Shown here piece after piece: positions 8,877 to 16,791 of a stretch of DNA of 64,000 nucleotides. Numbering within the stretch: position 1 is the stretch's first letter; each line of letters starts with the position of its first letter. The DNA lies in contig CAJTQO010000006.1 in the NCBI GenBank assembly GCA_910578405.1, positions 41,999 to 105,998 of the forward strand. Reading direction: 5' to 3'. This DNA comes from an uncultured Lachnospiraceae bacterium (GTDB taxonomy: Bacteria; Bacillota; Clostridia; Lachnospirales; Lachnospiraceae). Below the pieces are notes generated by a model, which saw nothing but the letters and a program-made list of their open reading frames with translations, was not told where the DNA came from and searched no databases. The translations under genes and the position numbers were made by a program.

Positions 8877-10931
8877 TTAAATCGTCCGAAAGTCTGTCTC
8901 CACCAGCGCCTGCTTGACATAATTGTGAAGAATCCGGTGTTCCGGCAGCTCCAGTTTCGGATCTTTTTCCAACAGCCGCCCGACGCAGCTTTCCGCCTCT
9001 TTCAACAGTCCGGCATCCTGGTATATATCCCCAACCTTAAAATCCATTAATCCACTCTGACGGATTCCGAACAGGTCGCCGGGGCCGCGCATCTTTAAGT
9101 CTTCTCCTGCAATAAAAAAACCATCGTTGGAATGATTCAGGATATCCAGCCGTTCAAAAGCCTGCGGCTTGCCGGAACCGTTGATGAAAATACAATATGA
9201 CTGGCATTTCCCTCTGCCTACCCTGCCTCGTAACTGGTGGAGCTGAGCCAGGCCAAAGCGTTCTGCGTTTTCTATCATCATAACCGTTGCATTCGGCACA
9301 TTGATTCCCACTTCAATGACAGTAGTGGAAACCAGTATGTCAATCTGGCGCGCGGCATATTCCTCCATAATCCTGTTTTTGTCAGCAGGACGCATTTTGC
9401 CGTGCAGACAGGCCACCTTCAGCTCAGGAGGCAGGACGCTTCTTAATTTTTCCGTATAAGAAGTTACATTTTCCACCCCTTCCAATTCGCCTTCTTCCAC
9501 CATGGGGCAAATCACATAGACCTGTCGTCCGGCAGCCACTTCTTTTGTCAGGAAACGATATGCCTTATCCCGGTATTCCGTTCCCACAACACAGTTTTTG
9601 ATTGGAAGCCTGTCTGCGGGAAGTTCATCCACCACGGAAATGTCCAAATCGCCATATAAAATAATGGCTAAAGTCCGTGGAATAGGCGTAGCGCTCATAA
9701 CCATCACATGGACATTTTCTCCTTTTCCTGCCAGAATTTCCCGTTGCCGCACGCCGAAGCGGTGCTGTTCATCCGTTATGACCAAAGCCAGATTCCGGTA
9801 TATGGCCTTGTCCTGAATCAAGGCATGGGTGCCAATTACCACATTTACGGCGCCGCATTGCATTGCTTCGTATGTCTGCCTTTTTTCCTTTGCCGTCATG
9901 GAACCGGTCAGCAGCGCCGGGCGCAAAGGCAAACCATATTCTTTCGTCAACGCTGTCATGGCTTCGTAGTGCTGTGCGGCAAGCACTTCCGTAGGAGCCA
10001 TCATGGCTCCCTGATAGCCATTGGATACGCATAGAAGCAACGCCAAAAAAGCCAGGATGGTTTTTCCTGACCCCACATCGCCCTGGATTAACCTATTCAT
10101 AGTTTTCCTGCCATGCAAATCTGCCTGGATTTCCTGCCACACCTTCCGTTGGGCTCCGGTAAGCCGATACGGCAGGGATGTTATGAGCCGCTGCGTCAAA
10201 GCCGTGTCTTCCATGCAATATTTGTTCTCTAACCCTTCGTTATGCTCCCTACATTTGCGCAGCATCAGAATAAAGAGGAAAAATTCATCAAAGGCCAGCC
10301 GTTTGCGCGCCTCTAACATACTTGCATAATCCGGCGGAAAATGGATTTCTTCCACAGCTTTTCGGTAATCTGCCAATTGCTGCCCGGTTTTGACCCATTC
10401 TGGAAGGTAATCCGGCGGGAATTCATACAGGGACAGCGCTTGTTTCATCACTTTTGATATCATATGGTTCGTGAGCCCCGCCGTCAGCGGATAACGCGGC
10501 TGCAGGAGATTGGTAAGCTTAGCGTATTCTTCCGGTTTGTAAATCTTGGCCTGTTCCATCACAAACCTTCCGCCTTTCACCTGTGGCACACCGCGGAAAA
10601 TATAGAAAAGTCCTTTCCGTAGCAGGCTTTTGACATAAGGCATATTAAAATAGGTCATAAAAATCTGCCCACCTGCATCCTGGATAACAAAGTTTAGGAT
10701 GGTCAGGCTGCGCACTTTTTTTATGGAAATATTCCCGGCCAGACATGCCCGCACGGAACAAAGCCCGCCTGCCGTACAGTCTGCAATGGCAACGGGCTCC
10801 TTAAAATCTTCATAATCCCTGGGGTAGCTGTGCAGCAGTTCCCCAACTGTGTGAATGTCCAGTTTCCGGAATAATTTTGCCGTTTTCTCCCCTACCCCTT
10901 TGATTTCTGTTATATCGGTATTTTTATCCAT
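8877..10931 (-). CDS. recG: ATP-dependent DNA helicase RecG
   Basis: Branch-migrating helicase for stalled forks and Holliday junctions, 684 residues, the usual length. The N-terminal wedge/OB domain starts with a helix-hairpin-helix-like ITEIKGVGEKTAKLFRKL; helicase motifs follow: Walker A GDVGSGKT near 284-291, the RecG-type DEQH box (ITDEQHRFGVRQ), motif III SATPIPRTLA, and motif VI QLRGRVGRG. It lies 35 bases downstream of the fakA-like gene on the same strand, so the two are probably co-transcribed, as in many Firmicutes (yloU-yloV-...-recG). Confidence 0.98.
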   Translation of the reverse strand: MDKNTDITEIKGVGEKTAKLFRKLDIHTVGELLHSYPRDYEDFKEPVAIADCTAGGLCSVRACLAGNISIKKVRSLTILNFVIQDAGGQIFMTYFNMPYVKSLLRKGLFYIFRGVPQVKGGRFVMEQAKIYKPEEYAKLTNLLQPRYPLTAGLTNHMISKVMKQALSLYEFPPDYLPEWVKTGQQLADYRKAVEEIHFPPDYASMLEARKRLAFDEFFLFILMLRKCREHNEGLENKYCMEDTALTQRLITSLPYRLTGAQRKVWQEIQADLHGRKTMNRLIQGDVGSGKTILAFLALLLCVSNGYQGAMMAPTEVLAAQHYEAMTALTKEYGLPLRPALLTGSMTAKEKRQTYEAMQCGAVNVVIGTHALIQDKAIYRNLALVITDEQHRFGVRQREILAGKGENVHVMVMSATPIPRTLAIILYGDLDISVVDELPADRLPIKNCVVGTEYRDKAYRFLTKEVAAGRQVYVICPMVEEGELEGVENVTSYTEKLRSVLPPELKVACLHGKMRPADKNRIMEEYAARQIDILVSTTVIEVGINVPNATVMMIENAERFGLAQLHQLRGRVGRGKCQSYCIFINGSGKPQAFERLDILNHSNDGFFIAGEDLKMRGPGDLFGIRQSGLMDFKVGDIYQDAGLLKEAESCVGRLLEKDPKLELPEHRILHNYVKQALVETDFRTI

Positions 10932-10966
10932 ATTACGCCAGCCAATCTGTTGTCATTTTAAGGCAT

Positions 10967-12649
10967 TTATTCTGCCGAAATAATATAATAATAAATTGGC
11001 TGTCCGCCATACTGCAGTTCCACATCGCACTGTGGGTACCTTTCCGTTAAAATATCGCCCAAAGCCTGCGCTGCCGCTTCCTCCACCTCCGCACCATAGT
11101 AGACGCTGATTAGCTCCTTTTCACCTGCCATCAAGTCCTCTACCATTTTCAAAGTCACCTCCAGCATATCGGCTCCGTTGGAGAGGATGCCGCTGTCTCC
11201 GATGCCCATATAATCGCCTTGTTTGATTTCTTTATCGTCAATGATAGTATCGCGCACTGCGTAAGTCACCTGCCCGGTGCTGACTGCCTTGATTTCTTCC
11301 ATCATCGTATCCGTGTTTTCCCTGACGCTCAAATCCGGTACATAATTAATCACTGCCGTAATTCCCTGAGGTACGGTTTTTGTCGGAATAACAACAATTT
11401 TCTTATTTTCCACCATATGGGTCGCCTGTTCCGCAGCCAGAATGATATTCTTATTATTTGGCAGGATATAAACGGTTTCTGCATTGACTTTCTCAATCGC
11501 ATCCAGCATATCGGCTGTACTGGGATTCATGGTCTGTCCGCCTTCAATGATATAGTCTACGCCCAGCCCTTGGAAAATTTCCCGAATCCCATCCCCTGCG
11601 GAAACTGCGATAAAGCCTACCGCTTTCTTTACCGCTTCTCCAGCCGGTTCTGCTTGTGCAGCGGCCTCCTGGCCATTTTCCTTTTGCTTCTCTGCCATCT
11701 TAAAAAGCTTCTCCTGATGCTCCAGACGCATATTATCAATCTTCATATTGGAAAGCGCGCCGTATTTCAATGCTTTCTGAATTGCAAGCCCTGGGTCATT
11801 GGTATGTACATGTACCTTGACCACATCCTCGTCTGCAACCACTACAATGGAATCGCCAATGGATTCCAGATATGCTTTAAAATCCATTTCCTGCTTAATG
11901 TTAAAATTGCGGTTGAGCATAATAATAAATTCCGTGCAGTAACCGAATTTAATATCGGTCTGCGCTTCCGCTTTTATCTGCGCGCTGTTTATGGGCGCCT
12001 GCCTTGTCTCGGCTATGGTTAAATCAATTTCTTTGCCGGAGAAAGCGTCATAAGCCCCTTTTAACACTTGCATCAAACCCTGTCCGCCGGAATCCACCAC
12101 ACCCGCTTGTTTTAAGACTGGCAACATTTCCGGCGTCTTCGCCAGCACTTCATCGGCATAGGTGATGACCTGCAAAAGAAATTCCCCAAGCTCTTCCATC
12201 CCCTGGTCGGCAAGCTCCCTTGCTTTCCTTGCGCCGCCCTTTGCCACGGTCAGGATTGTGCCTTCCTTTGGCTTCATAACTGCCTTATAAGCCGTTTCCA
12301 CTGCTTTATCAAAAGCATCCGCAAGAATCCCTACCGTAATTTCCTCATAATCCCGCACGCCCTTGGTGAAGCCACGAAAAAGCTGGGACAGGATAACGCC
12401 GGAATTTCCCCTTGCGCCCCGCAGGGAACCAGAAGAAATTGCCTTACAGAGGGAAGCCATATCAGGTTCCTGCAAAGCGGACACTTCTTTTGCCGCTGAC
12501 ATAATGGTCAATGTCATATTGGTACCTGTATCGCCGTCAGGAACAGGGAACACATTCAGCTCATTAATCCATTCCTTCTTTGCCTCCAAATTTTTTGCAC
12601 CAGCTAAGAACATTCTGGCAAACATCCTAGCGTCGATTGTATTAGCCAC
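10967..12649 (-). CDS. fakA: DAK2 domain fatty acid kinase, FakA/YloV family
   Basis: FakA phosphorylates fatty acids bound to DegV/FakB proteins. The frame is open upstream to a TTG at 12670, but an AAGGAGG site sits eight bases before the GTG at 12649, so that GTG (reading VANTIDARMFARM) is chosen, giving 560 residues. The N-terminal DAK2/DhaL domain carries the metal-binding DGDTGTNM motif within FPVPDGDTGTN, and GSLRGARGNSGVI with GQGLMQVL further on; the C-terminal half is the YloV-specific middle and DegV-like domain. It lies 13 bases downstream of yloU, the conserved yloU-yloV pair. In the older literature it was called a dihydroxyacetone-kinase-like protein; no dihydroxyacetone role is suggested here. 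Confidence 0.93.
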   Translation of the reverse strand: MANTIDARMFARMFLAGAKNLEAKKEWINELNVFPVPDGDTGTNMTLTIMSAAKEVSALQEPDMASLCKAISSGSLRGARGNSGVILSQLFRGFTKGVRDYEEITVGILADAFDKAVETAYKAVMKPKEGTILTVAKGGARKARELADQGMEELGEFLLQVITYADEVLAKTPEMLPVLKQAGVVDSGGQGLMQVLKGAYDAFSGKEIDLTIAETRQAPINSAQIKAEAQTDIKFGYCTEFIIMLNRNFNIKQEMDFKAYLESIGDSIVVVADEDVVKVHVHTNDPGLAIQKALKYGALSNMKIDNMRLEHQEKLFKMAEKQKENGQEAAAQAEPAGEAVKKAVGFIAVSAGDGIREIFQGLGVDYIIEGGQTMNPSTADMLDAIEKVNAETVYILPNNKNIILAAEQATHMVENKKIVVIPTKTVPQGITAVINYVPDLSVRENTDTMMEEIKAVSTGQVTYAVRDTIIDDKEIKQGDYMGIGDSGILSNGADMLEVTLKMVEDLMAGEKELISVYYGAEVEEAAAQALGDILTERYPQCDVELQYGGQPIYYYIISAE

Positions 12650-12662
12650 AACAAGATCCTCC

Positions 12663-13022
12663 TTAATCAATCACTCTTACACCTTCTACAAAGATGTTGA
12701 TTTTCTCAATTTCAATTCCTGTAAATTCTTCCACCTTATACTTTACGTTACTGATCAGGTTATCTGAAACGGCGAGTATCCCCACGCCATAGGCAATAAT
12801 CACATGGAAATCCAAAGTCAGCTTATGTCCGTTTAAGGCGACCTTAATGCCCCTTGTCATACTGTCCATCTTCAGCAGCTTCACGAGCCCGTCTTTTACA
12901 TTTACCCCGGCCATGCCGACGATCCCGAAACATTCCATGGCAACCGCACCGGCGTACTGTGCAATCACTTCCATATCAATTGCTATATTTCCCATATGGG
13001 TATCCATAGAAGATGCTTTCAT
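12663..13022 (-). CDS. yloU: Asp23/Gls24 family envelope protein YloU
   Basis: Small 119-residue Asp23/Gls24 (DUF322) protein. The typical features are GNIAIDMEVIAQYAG at the start, a VGMAGV segment, and the C-terminal VKYKVEEFTGIEIEKINIFVEGV. Family members associate with the cell envelope or with partner membrane proteins; the YloU subgroup is linked by gene order to fatty acid kinase. An AGGAGGT site precedes the ATG, and it starts the yloU-fakA-recG group from its own promoter. Confidence 0.93.
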   Translation of the reverse strand: MKASSMDTHMGNIAIDMEVIAQYAGAVAMECFGIVGMAGVNVKDGLVKLLKMDSMTRGIKVALNGHKLTLDFHVIIAYGVGILAVSDNLISNVKYKVEEFTGIEIEKINIFVEGVRVID

Positions 13023-13063
13023 ATATTACCTCCTTCATTTATTCTATCCAACATATATAGGAT

Positions 13064-13092
13064 ATTATAACCGCTCTTATCAAAAGAAACAA
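13064..13092 (-). promoter_or_regulatory. Promoter of yloU-fakA-recG
   Basis: Minus strand -35 TTGTTT (13087-13092), 17-base spacer, -10 TATAAT (13064-13069), about 42 bases from the yloU start. It lies about 100 bases from the divergent rpmB promoter. Confidence 0.6.
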
Positions 13093-13165
13093 GAAATATA
13101 ATAGAAATACTGAAAGATTTTGGCAGGAAAAGCTGCCGATTTTTTTCTAATCTACAAATTACCTC

Positions 13166-13194
13166 TTGCATTATATGGCATTTTCTGCTATGAT
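13166..13194 (+). promoter_or_regulatory. Promoter of rpmB
   Basis: Plus strand -35 TTGCAT (13166-13171), 17-base spacer, -10 TATGAT (13189-13194), 38 bases before the rpmB ATG, which has an AGGAGGT ribosome binding site. Confidence 0.65.
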
Positions 13195-13232
13195 ACAAAT
13201 GTTGTGAGTATAAAGTCTGAGGAGGTGCGAAG

Positions 13233-13418
13233 ATGGCAAAGTGTGATATTTGTGGTAAAGGCGTTCAGTTTGGGCATAACGTAAGCCATTCCAATAGAAA
13301 AACGAACAGAATTTGGCACTCAAATGTAAAAAAAGTGAAATGCAAAGTGAACGGCGGCTCCAAAAGGATGCATGTTTGTACAAGCTGCTTAAGGTCCGGA
13401 AAAATAGAGAGGGCTTAA
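13233..13418 (+). CDS. rpmB: 50S ribosomal protein L28 (bL28)
   Basis: A 61-residue bL28, one of the few plus-strand genes here. It starts MAKCDICGKGVQFGHNVSHS and ends with the CTSCLRSGKI segment; the CxxC pair near the N-terminus and the CTSC pair near residues 49-52 are those of the zinc-binding (C+) form, indicating this is the zinc-type paralogue. It has its own promoter and a clean hairpin terminator, so it is monocistronic. Divergent orientation to yloU-yloV is common in Firmicutes. Confidence 0.97.
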   Translation: MAKCDICGKGVQFGHNVSHSNRKTNRIWHSNVKKVKCKVNGGSKRMHVCTSCLRSGKIERA

Positions 13419-13462
13419 TTTGAAACATTGCATTATTGGAATGGAAAACAAAGCGGGCATTT

Positions 13463-13490
13463 AAAAAACAGTCGTAATGGCTGTTTTTTT
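13463..13490 (+). terminator. Rho-independent terminator of rpmB
   Basis: AAAACAGTC and GGCTGTTTT arms (one G-T wobble) around a GTAAT loop, followed by a run of seven T on plus. An A run on the other side means it could also stop transcripts reading out of the converging minus-strand gene. Confidence 0.8.
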
Positions 13491-13525
13491 ATACATCGGA
13501 TTGCAAAAGAAATGGGAGCAGGAAA

Positions 13526-14497
13526 TTATGCCTGCATCCCAATATCATAAGCTTTTTTCAATGCTTCATATTCCTGATTGATTAACTGTACCATTTCATG
13601 GTCGCCAGCTACATTATCCGGGTGGAACATTTTAATCAAGTCTTTATATCTCTTTTTTAAAGCAAGGAAACTGTTTACGCCTCTAAACAGCATTTCTGTG
13701 GTTTCATAATGCGCAAACATATTGTCTTTGTTTTGGTCAAACTTGTCCCATTCCCTGCGGAGGCTGCGTCTGTCTTCTTCCAACTGCTCAAAACCGCCTT
13801 GGAGGATTTTCATTTTCTGGTCAAAGAAACGGTTTTCCTGTTCCAGGCGTTTTTTATCCATCTCCATGCTGCTTTCCTTGGCTTGTACATATTCGGTGAA
13901 TTGCTTTTTTTCCTTTTCCAATTCCGTCTGCATCTCTTCAATTTCTTTACGCAGCGCTTCCATACGGATGTTTTCTTTAAAAAGCCATGTTTTCAAATCC
14001 CGCAGGGCGTCTTCTTTCCCTGTTTCCAGAATAGTCTTTGCGTCCTGGCTATCTTTTGCGTCCTGGACGCTTCCTGCCTTCTGTCTGGTTTTCCCATTCT
14101 CCCTGCCAGAGTCAATTACCATATTCCATGATTGCCGCTTACTGCTGTCCGTCTTTTTATCCTTTGACGGCTGGGCCGATATCTGACTGCGCACAAAAGA
14201 AAACGACGGTGCGGCAAACGCCGTCGCTTGCGCCTGTCCGGTTTGGATAGGCACAAGGCCCGCCCCACTTTCCTTTTCTTTTTTTTCCTTTTGGAACTGG
14301 TTTGCGTCCAAATGGTTTCGCTCCATTGGCTTCGCCTCCCCTTCGTCTGCGCTGCCGTCTTCTTCCCCTTCCTGTTTTTCTTCTCTGTTTCCGGCATCCC
14401 CGCTGCCTGCTTCCCTTGAAATCCTCTTCCTTCCGTTTGCCGCCAGTTCCTTCAGTATCCTGTTCTTTCCGGTAATCTCCTGATCTGTCCTTTTCAT
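13526..14497 (-). CDS. Coiled-coil protein with C-terminal J domain
   Basis: A 323-residue protein in two parts. The N-terminal ~170 residues are low complexity, rich in Lys, Glu, Gln and Ser. A long charged helical region (about 175-265, with EALRKEIEEMQTELEKEKKQ) predicts a coiled coil. The C-terminal ~50 residues form a J-like domain with the HPD motif at about 292-294 (MFHPDN), preceded by the YKDLIK helix. J domains recruit and stimulate Hsp70/DnaK; here it lies at the C-terminus and lacks the G/F and zinc regions of DnaJ. The ATG at 14497 (MKRTDQE) follows an AAAGGA site at 12 bases; ATG codons at 14509 and 14542 are also in frame. No close named family is recognised. Confidence 0.8.
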   Translation of the reverse strand: MKRTDQEITGKNRILKELAANGRKRISREAGSGDAGNREEKQEGEEDGSADEGEAKPMERNHLDANQFQKEKKEKESGAGLVPIQTGQAQATAFAAPSFSFVRSQISAQPSKDKKTDSSKRQSWNMVIDSGRENGKTRQKAGSVQDAKDSQDAKTILETGKEDALRDLKTWLFKENIRMEALRKEIEEMQTELEKEKKQFTEYVQAKESSMEMDKKRLEQENRFFDQKMKILQGGFEQLEEDRRSLRREWDKFDQNKDNMFAHYETTEMLFRGVNSFLALKKRYKDLIKMFHPDNVAGDHEMVQLINQEYEALKKAYDIGMQA

Positions 14498-14635
14498 TTT
14501 TATATCCATTCCTTTCGCTTTGCTCAAGGCACAAACCGCCATGAAAAAGGTTGTCCGCCCTGTAACCTGCCCGCTGTGCAGACAAATACCATGTGGGGCA
14601 AATGTAAAAGGGGGTTGGCCCTGTGGCCGCCAAAA

Positions 14636-14776
14636 TCAGCCACAATAATAAAAGTTATACCCGATAAGCAATAACAAAGCGCAAATGACCAATCCCACAA
14701 GCTTGCTGGTAAAAAAAAGCATAAGCAGCATGCCTACCGCAATCCAAAAAGCGATAAATCCAATCATTTTTTTCAT
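14636..14776 (-). CDS. Small membrane protein of 46 residues, unknown
   Basis: ATG at 14776 is preceded by GGAGA at eight bases and opens a 46-codon frame ending in TGA. The product starts MKKMIGFIAFWIAVGMLLML and consists of two hydrophobic segments (about 4-22 and 27-43) separated by TSK, with a tail NFYYCG. The strong ribosome binding site, basic N-terminus and uninterrupted hydrophobic composition support a real gene. It lies between gerW and the J-domain gene on the same strand. No family is recognised; a short holin-like or sporulation-associated membrane peptide is possible but unproven. Confidence 0.65.
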   Translation of the reverse strand: MKKMIGFIAFWIAVGMLLMLFFTSKLVGLVICALLLLIGYNFYYCG

Positions 14777-14844
14777 GCAACCCGTCTCCACTTATACTTC
14801 TTTTTTCTATTTTATGCAGTTAGCCCGTAAAAAATACCACTTAT

Positions 14845-15243
14845 TTACTCTTTTTCTTCAGGAAAAGCAAGATCCACTGCCGTTTCATCATCCAACATTT
14901 CTTCCGGTTCCTCTTTTTTTGTAAACTTATCCACCAATTCCGGAATCAAATCCAAAATCTTTGTCATAGTATCCTGGTTCTTTATATTAACTAATTTCGT
15001 AGATCCGTTATTTATCACAAGGACAGCGCTGGGAGTCATTTTGCCGGTAAAACCGCCTGCGCCGCCGCTCTTTTTATCTGCCGTATTTGCTCCGGCGCCA
15101 ACGCCAAAGCTCACATCCACTAACGGCAGGATAATGGTATCGCCTACCTGCGTCGCTTCCCCAACCACTGTTTTCGTGGAAAGCACACCGTTCATCCCTT
15201 TCATCAACGATTCTATTACTCCTGAAAAATTATTTTCTGCCAT
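14845..15243 (-). CDS. ytfJ: GerW/YtfJ family sporulation protein
   Basis: 132-residue member of the YtfJ/GerW family, linked in Bacillus subtilis to spore germination. Visible features are the N-terminal ESLMKGMNGVLSTKTVVGEA, the VDVSFGVGAG segment, a Gly-rich GGAGGFTGKMTPSAVLVI region and an acidic C-terminal tail. An AAGGAGG site precedes the ATG. It sits next to a DUF2953 gene, the same ytfI-ytfJ pairing as in B. subtilis, and supports a spore-forming host. Confidence 0.93.
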   Translation of the reverse strand: MAENNFSGVIESLMKGMNGVLSTKTVVGEATQVGDTIILPLVDVSFGVGAGANTADKKSGGAGGFTGKMTPSAVLVINNGSTKLVNIKNQDTMTKILDLIPELVDKFTKKEEPEEMLDDETAVDLAFPEEKE

Positions 15244-15309
15244 TTTTTATATCCTCCTTTTCCTTTTCTTATCTGACTTTTGTCCCTGACCTTTTTTCGC
15301 GCATTGAAA

Positions 15310-16308
15310 TTATGTCCTATTGTCTCTTTGTTTAAGCATTTTAAACAGCCGCCATATATTCCGGTCTGCGAAAAGCCGGAGGGCCGCAAGCAGAAAAGTC
15401 ACCATCCGCACTCTGCCTTTTATCAGTAAATCGCCTTCCAATACTTTATTTTCAAAATCCGCTTCCACCTCAACACTGCTTCCGATGAAAGGATACAAAA
15501 TCCCATAAATGGCGAGAATCTGTCCGGCCCCGGCCGGATCCCCTGTCCCGGCCAACAAATGGAGCCTGCATATCCTGGGCCGCAGCATCTTCAGGACACG
15601 GAACAATTGCCTTTTAGAAACAGCCCATACTTTGCGGAAGGTTTCGCTTTCATATATTTCCAGAATCCATTTTATTTTATCACATATCTTCTTTATTGTG
15701 TACTCAATATTTTTTAATGATTCTGTCAAACGGTATAAAATTTGTTTCAAATACAGGAAAAATGCCTTAATTTTTTCCAAAATCCCTTCTTTTTCTCTTG
15801 CTTGCGGTTCTTCTTTGCTTGCATCTATGTCTATGCGGCTTTTGTCCTGTTCTGCCAAAGCTTCCTCATACCCATTGTCTTTTTCGGAAATCGCTGTTGG
15901 AAGGGCTTCTGCTTTGCCTTCCTGTGTATCAGGAAACGGAGGCTTTTTGTCTTCCTGTATGTCCGGGAACGATTCTTCCCTGCTTTTTTCCTCATTCCCT
16001 GTTTTTGAAACTTTCTTTTTCTTCTTTTGTTTCTTTTCCTTAGCAGAATCAAATATGGGAAAACAGAATATCCTTATCCTTACATATGCCGTCCCGGAAT
16101 AAGCAAACGCCACATTTACCATATGGAGCAGCCAGCTTACCTTCACTTTTGCACATACCGGAACTTCCCTTCCCGGTTTTCCCTCCGCTTCAATATGGTA
16201 CCTGACCGGAACTAACAGGACACAGGCCAATATAAGCAAAAGGACGCCAAGCAGGGCCGCCAGCAATATCCCTATTATTTTTAGAATCAATAATAATATG
16301 TGCAGCAT
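15310..16308 (-). CDS. DUF2953 domain protein (YtfI-like)
   Basis: 332 residues. The N-terminus is one strong membrane segment (about 3-32, almost all Leu, Ile, Val) followed by the DUF2953-typical PVRYHIEAEGKPG. The middle (about 90-175) is a charged low-complexity linker rich in Lys, Glu, Asp and Pro. The C-terminal part has the GTGDPAGAGQILAIYGILYP segment that defines the family. Predicted to be anchored in the membrane with a small soluble domain. Function unknown; the B. subtilis homologue neighbours ytfJ, as here. It starts two bases after the upstream hypothetical gene, so they are co-transcribed. Confidence 0.87.
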   Translation of the reverse strand: MLHILLLILKIIGILLAALLGVLLLILACVLLVPVRYHIEAEGKPGREVPVCAKVKVSWLLHMVNVAFAYSGTAYVRIRIFCFPIFDSAKEKKQKKKKKVSKTGNEEKSREESFPDIQEDKKPPFPDTQEGKAEALPTAISEKDNGYEEALAEQDKSRIDIDASKEEPQAREKEGILEKIKAFFLYLKQILYRLTESLKNIEYTIKKICDKIKWILEIYESETFRKVWAVSKRQLFRVLKMLRPRICRLHLLAGTGDPAGAGQILAIYGILYPFIGSSVEVEADFENKVLEGDLLIKGRVRMVTFLLAALRLFADRNIWRLFKMLKQRDNRT

Positions 16309-16310
16309 AT

Positions 16311-16628
16311 TTACCTCTTACTCATTTCCGGGAACAAATACCTTTTCAAATCCGCGCTGCCGGTTTCTTTTACCGCCGCCTGCGCTATTTCCATCACCAG
16401 CTCCACCGCTTCCTCATATCCGCCTGCAATCCCAATGATATAAGGCGGATGCTTTTTATAATATTTCTGCTGTAAAAAGGCGCAATGATAGATTTCCAAC
16501 TGGTCATCCCCTTCTGCAAGGGCTATCACATATACCTGGAACTGCCCCGCTTGATGACGCAGCTTCCACTTGACTTTTTTCGGTTTCTCAATACTTTCTC
16601 CGACATAAAGATTTCTGTAAAACTTCAT
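16311..16628 (-). CDS. Conserved hypothetical protein, 105 residues
   Basis: The frame is open to 16694, but a GGAGGTTTGT site directly precedes the ATG at 16628 (MKFYRNLYVGES), so that start is used. The protein is soluble, with a beta-rich first half (KKVKWKLRHQAGQFQVYVIALAEGDDQLEIYH), a KKHPPYIIGIAGGYEEAVELVMEIAQAAV segment and no recognised catalytic motif. It precedes the DUF2953 and gerW genes with a two-base gap, which suggests a shared, possibly sporulation-linked, transcript. I do not recognise the family beyond a Lachnospiraceae-type conserved hypothetical. Confidence 0.75.
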   Translation of the reverse strand: MKFYRNLYVGESIEKPKKVKWKLRHQAGQFQVYVIALAEGDDQLEIYHCAFLQQKYYKKHPPYIIGIAGGYEEAVELVMEIAQAAVKETGSADLKRYLFPEMSKR

Positions 16629-16791
16629 ACAAACCTCCGCCGTTTGGCTCACATATAACCCTGGCGTCCAATGCCAGGAAGCAATCCAATCCATTTCCAG
16701 AGGATACCCAATCTTCCAAACTATCCCATATCACGTTATTATATCATAATTTTGCGCATTGCCAATAGGAATATTAACTTTTTAGCAAGAA

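Noticed and set aside
11219..12022. 267-codon plus-strand ORF opposite fakA
   Set aside because: No start signal and no family features; fakA covers the stretch.
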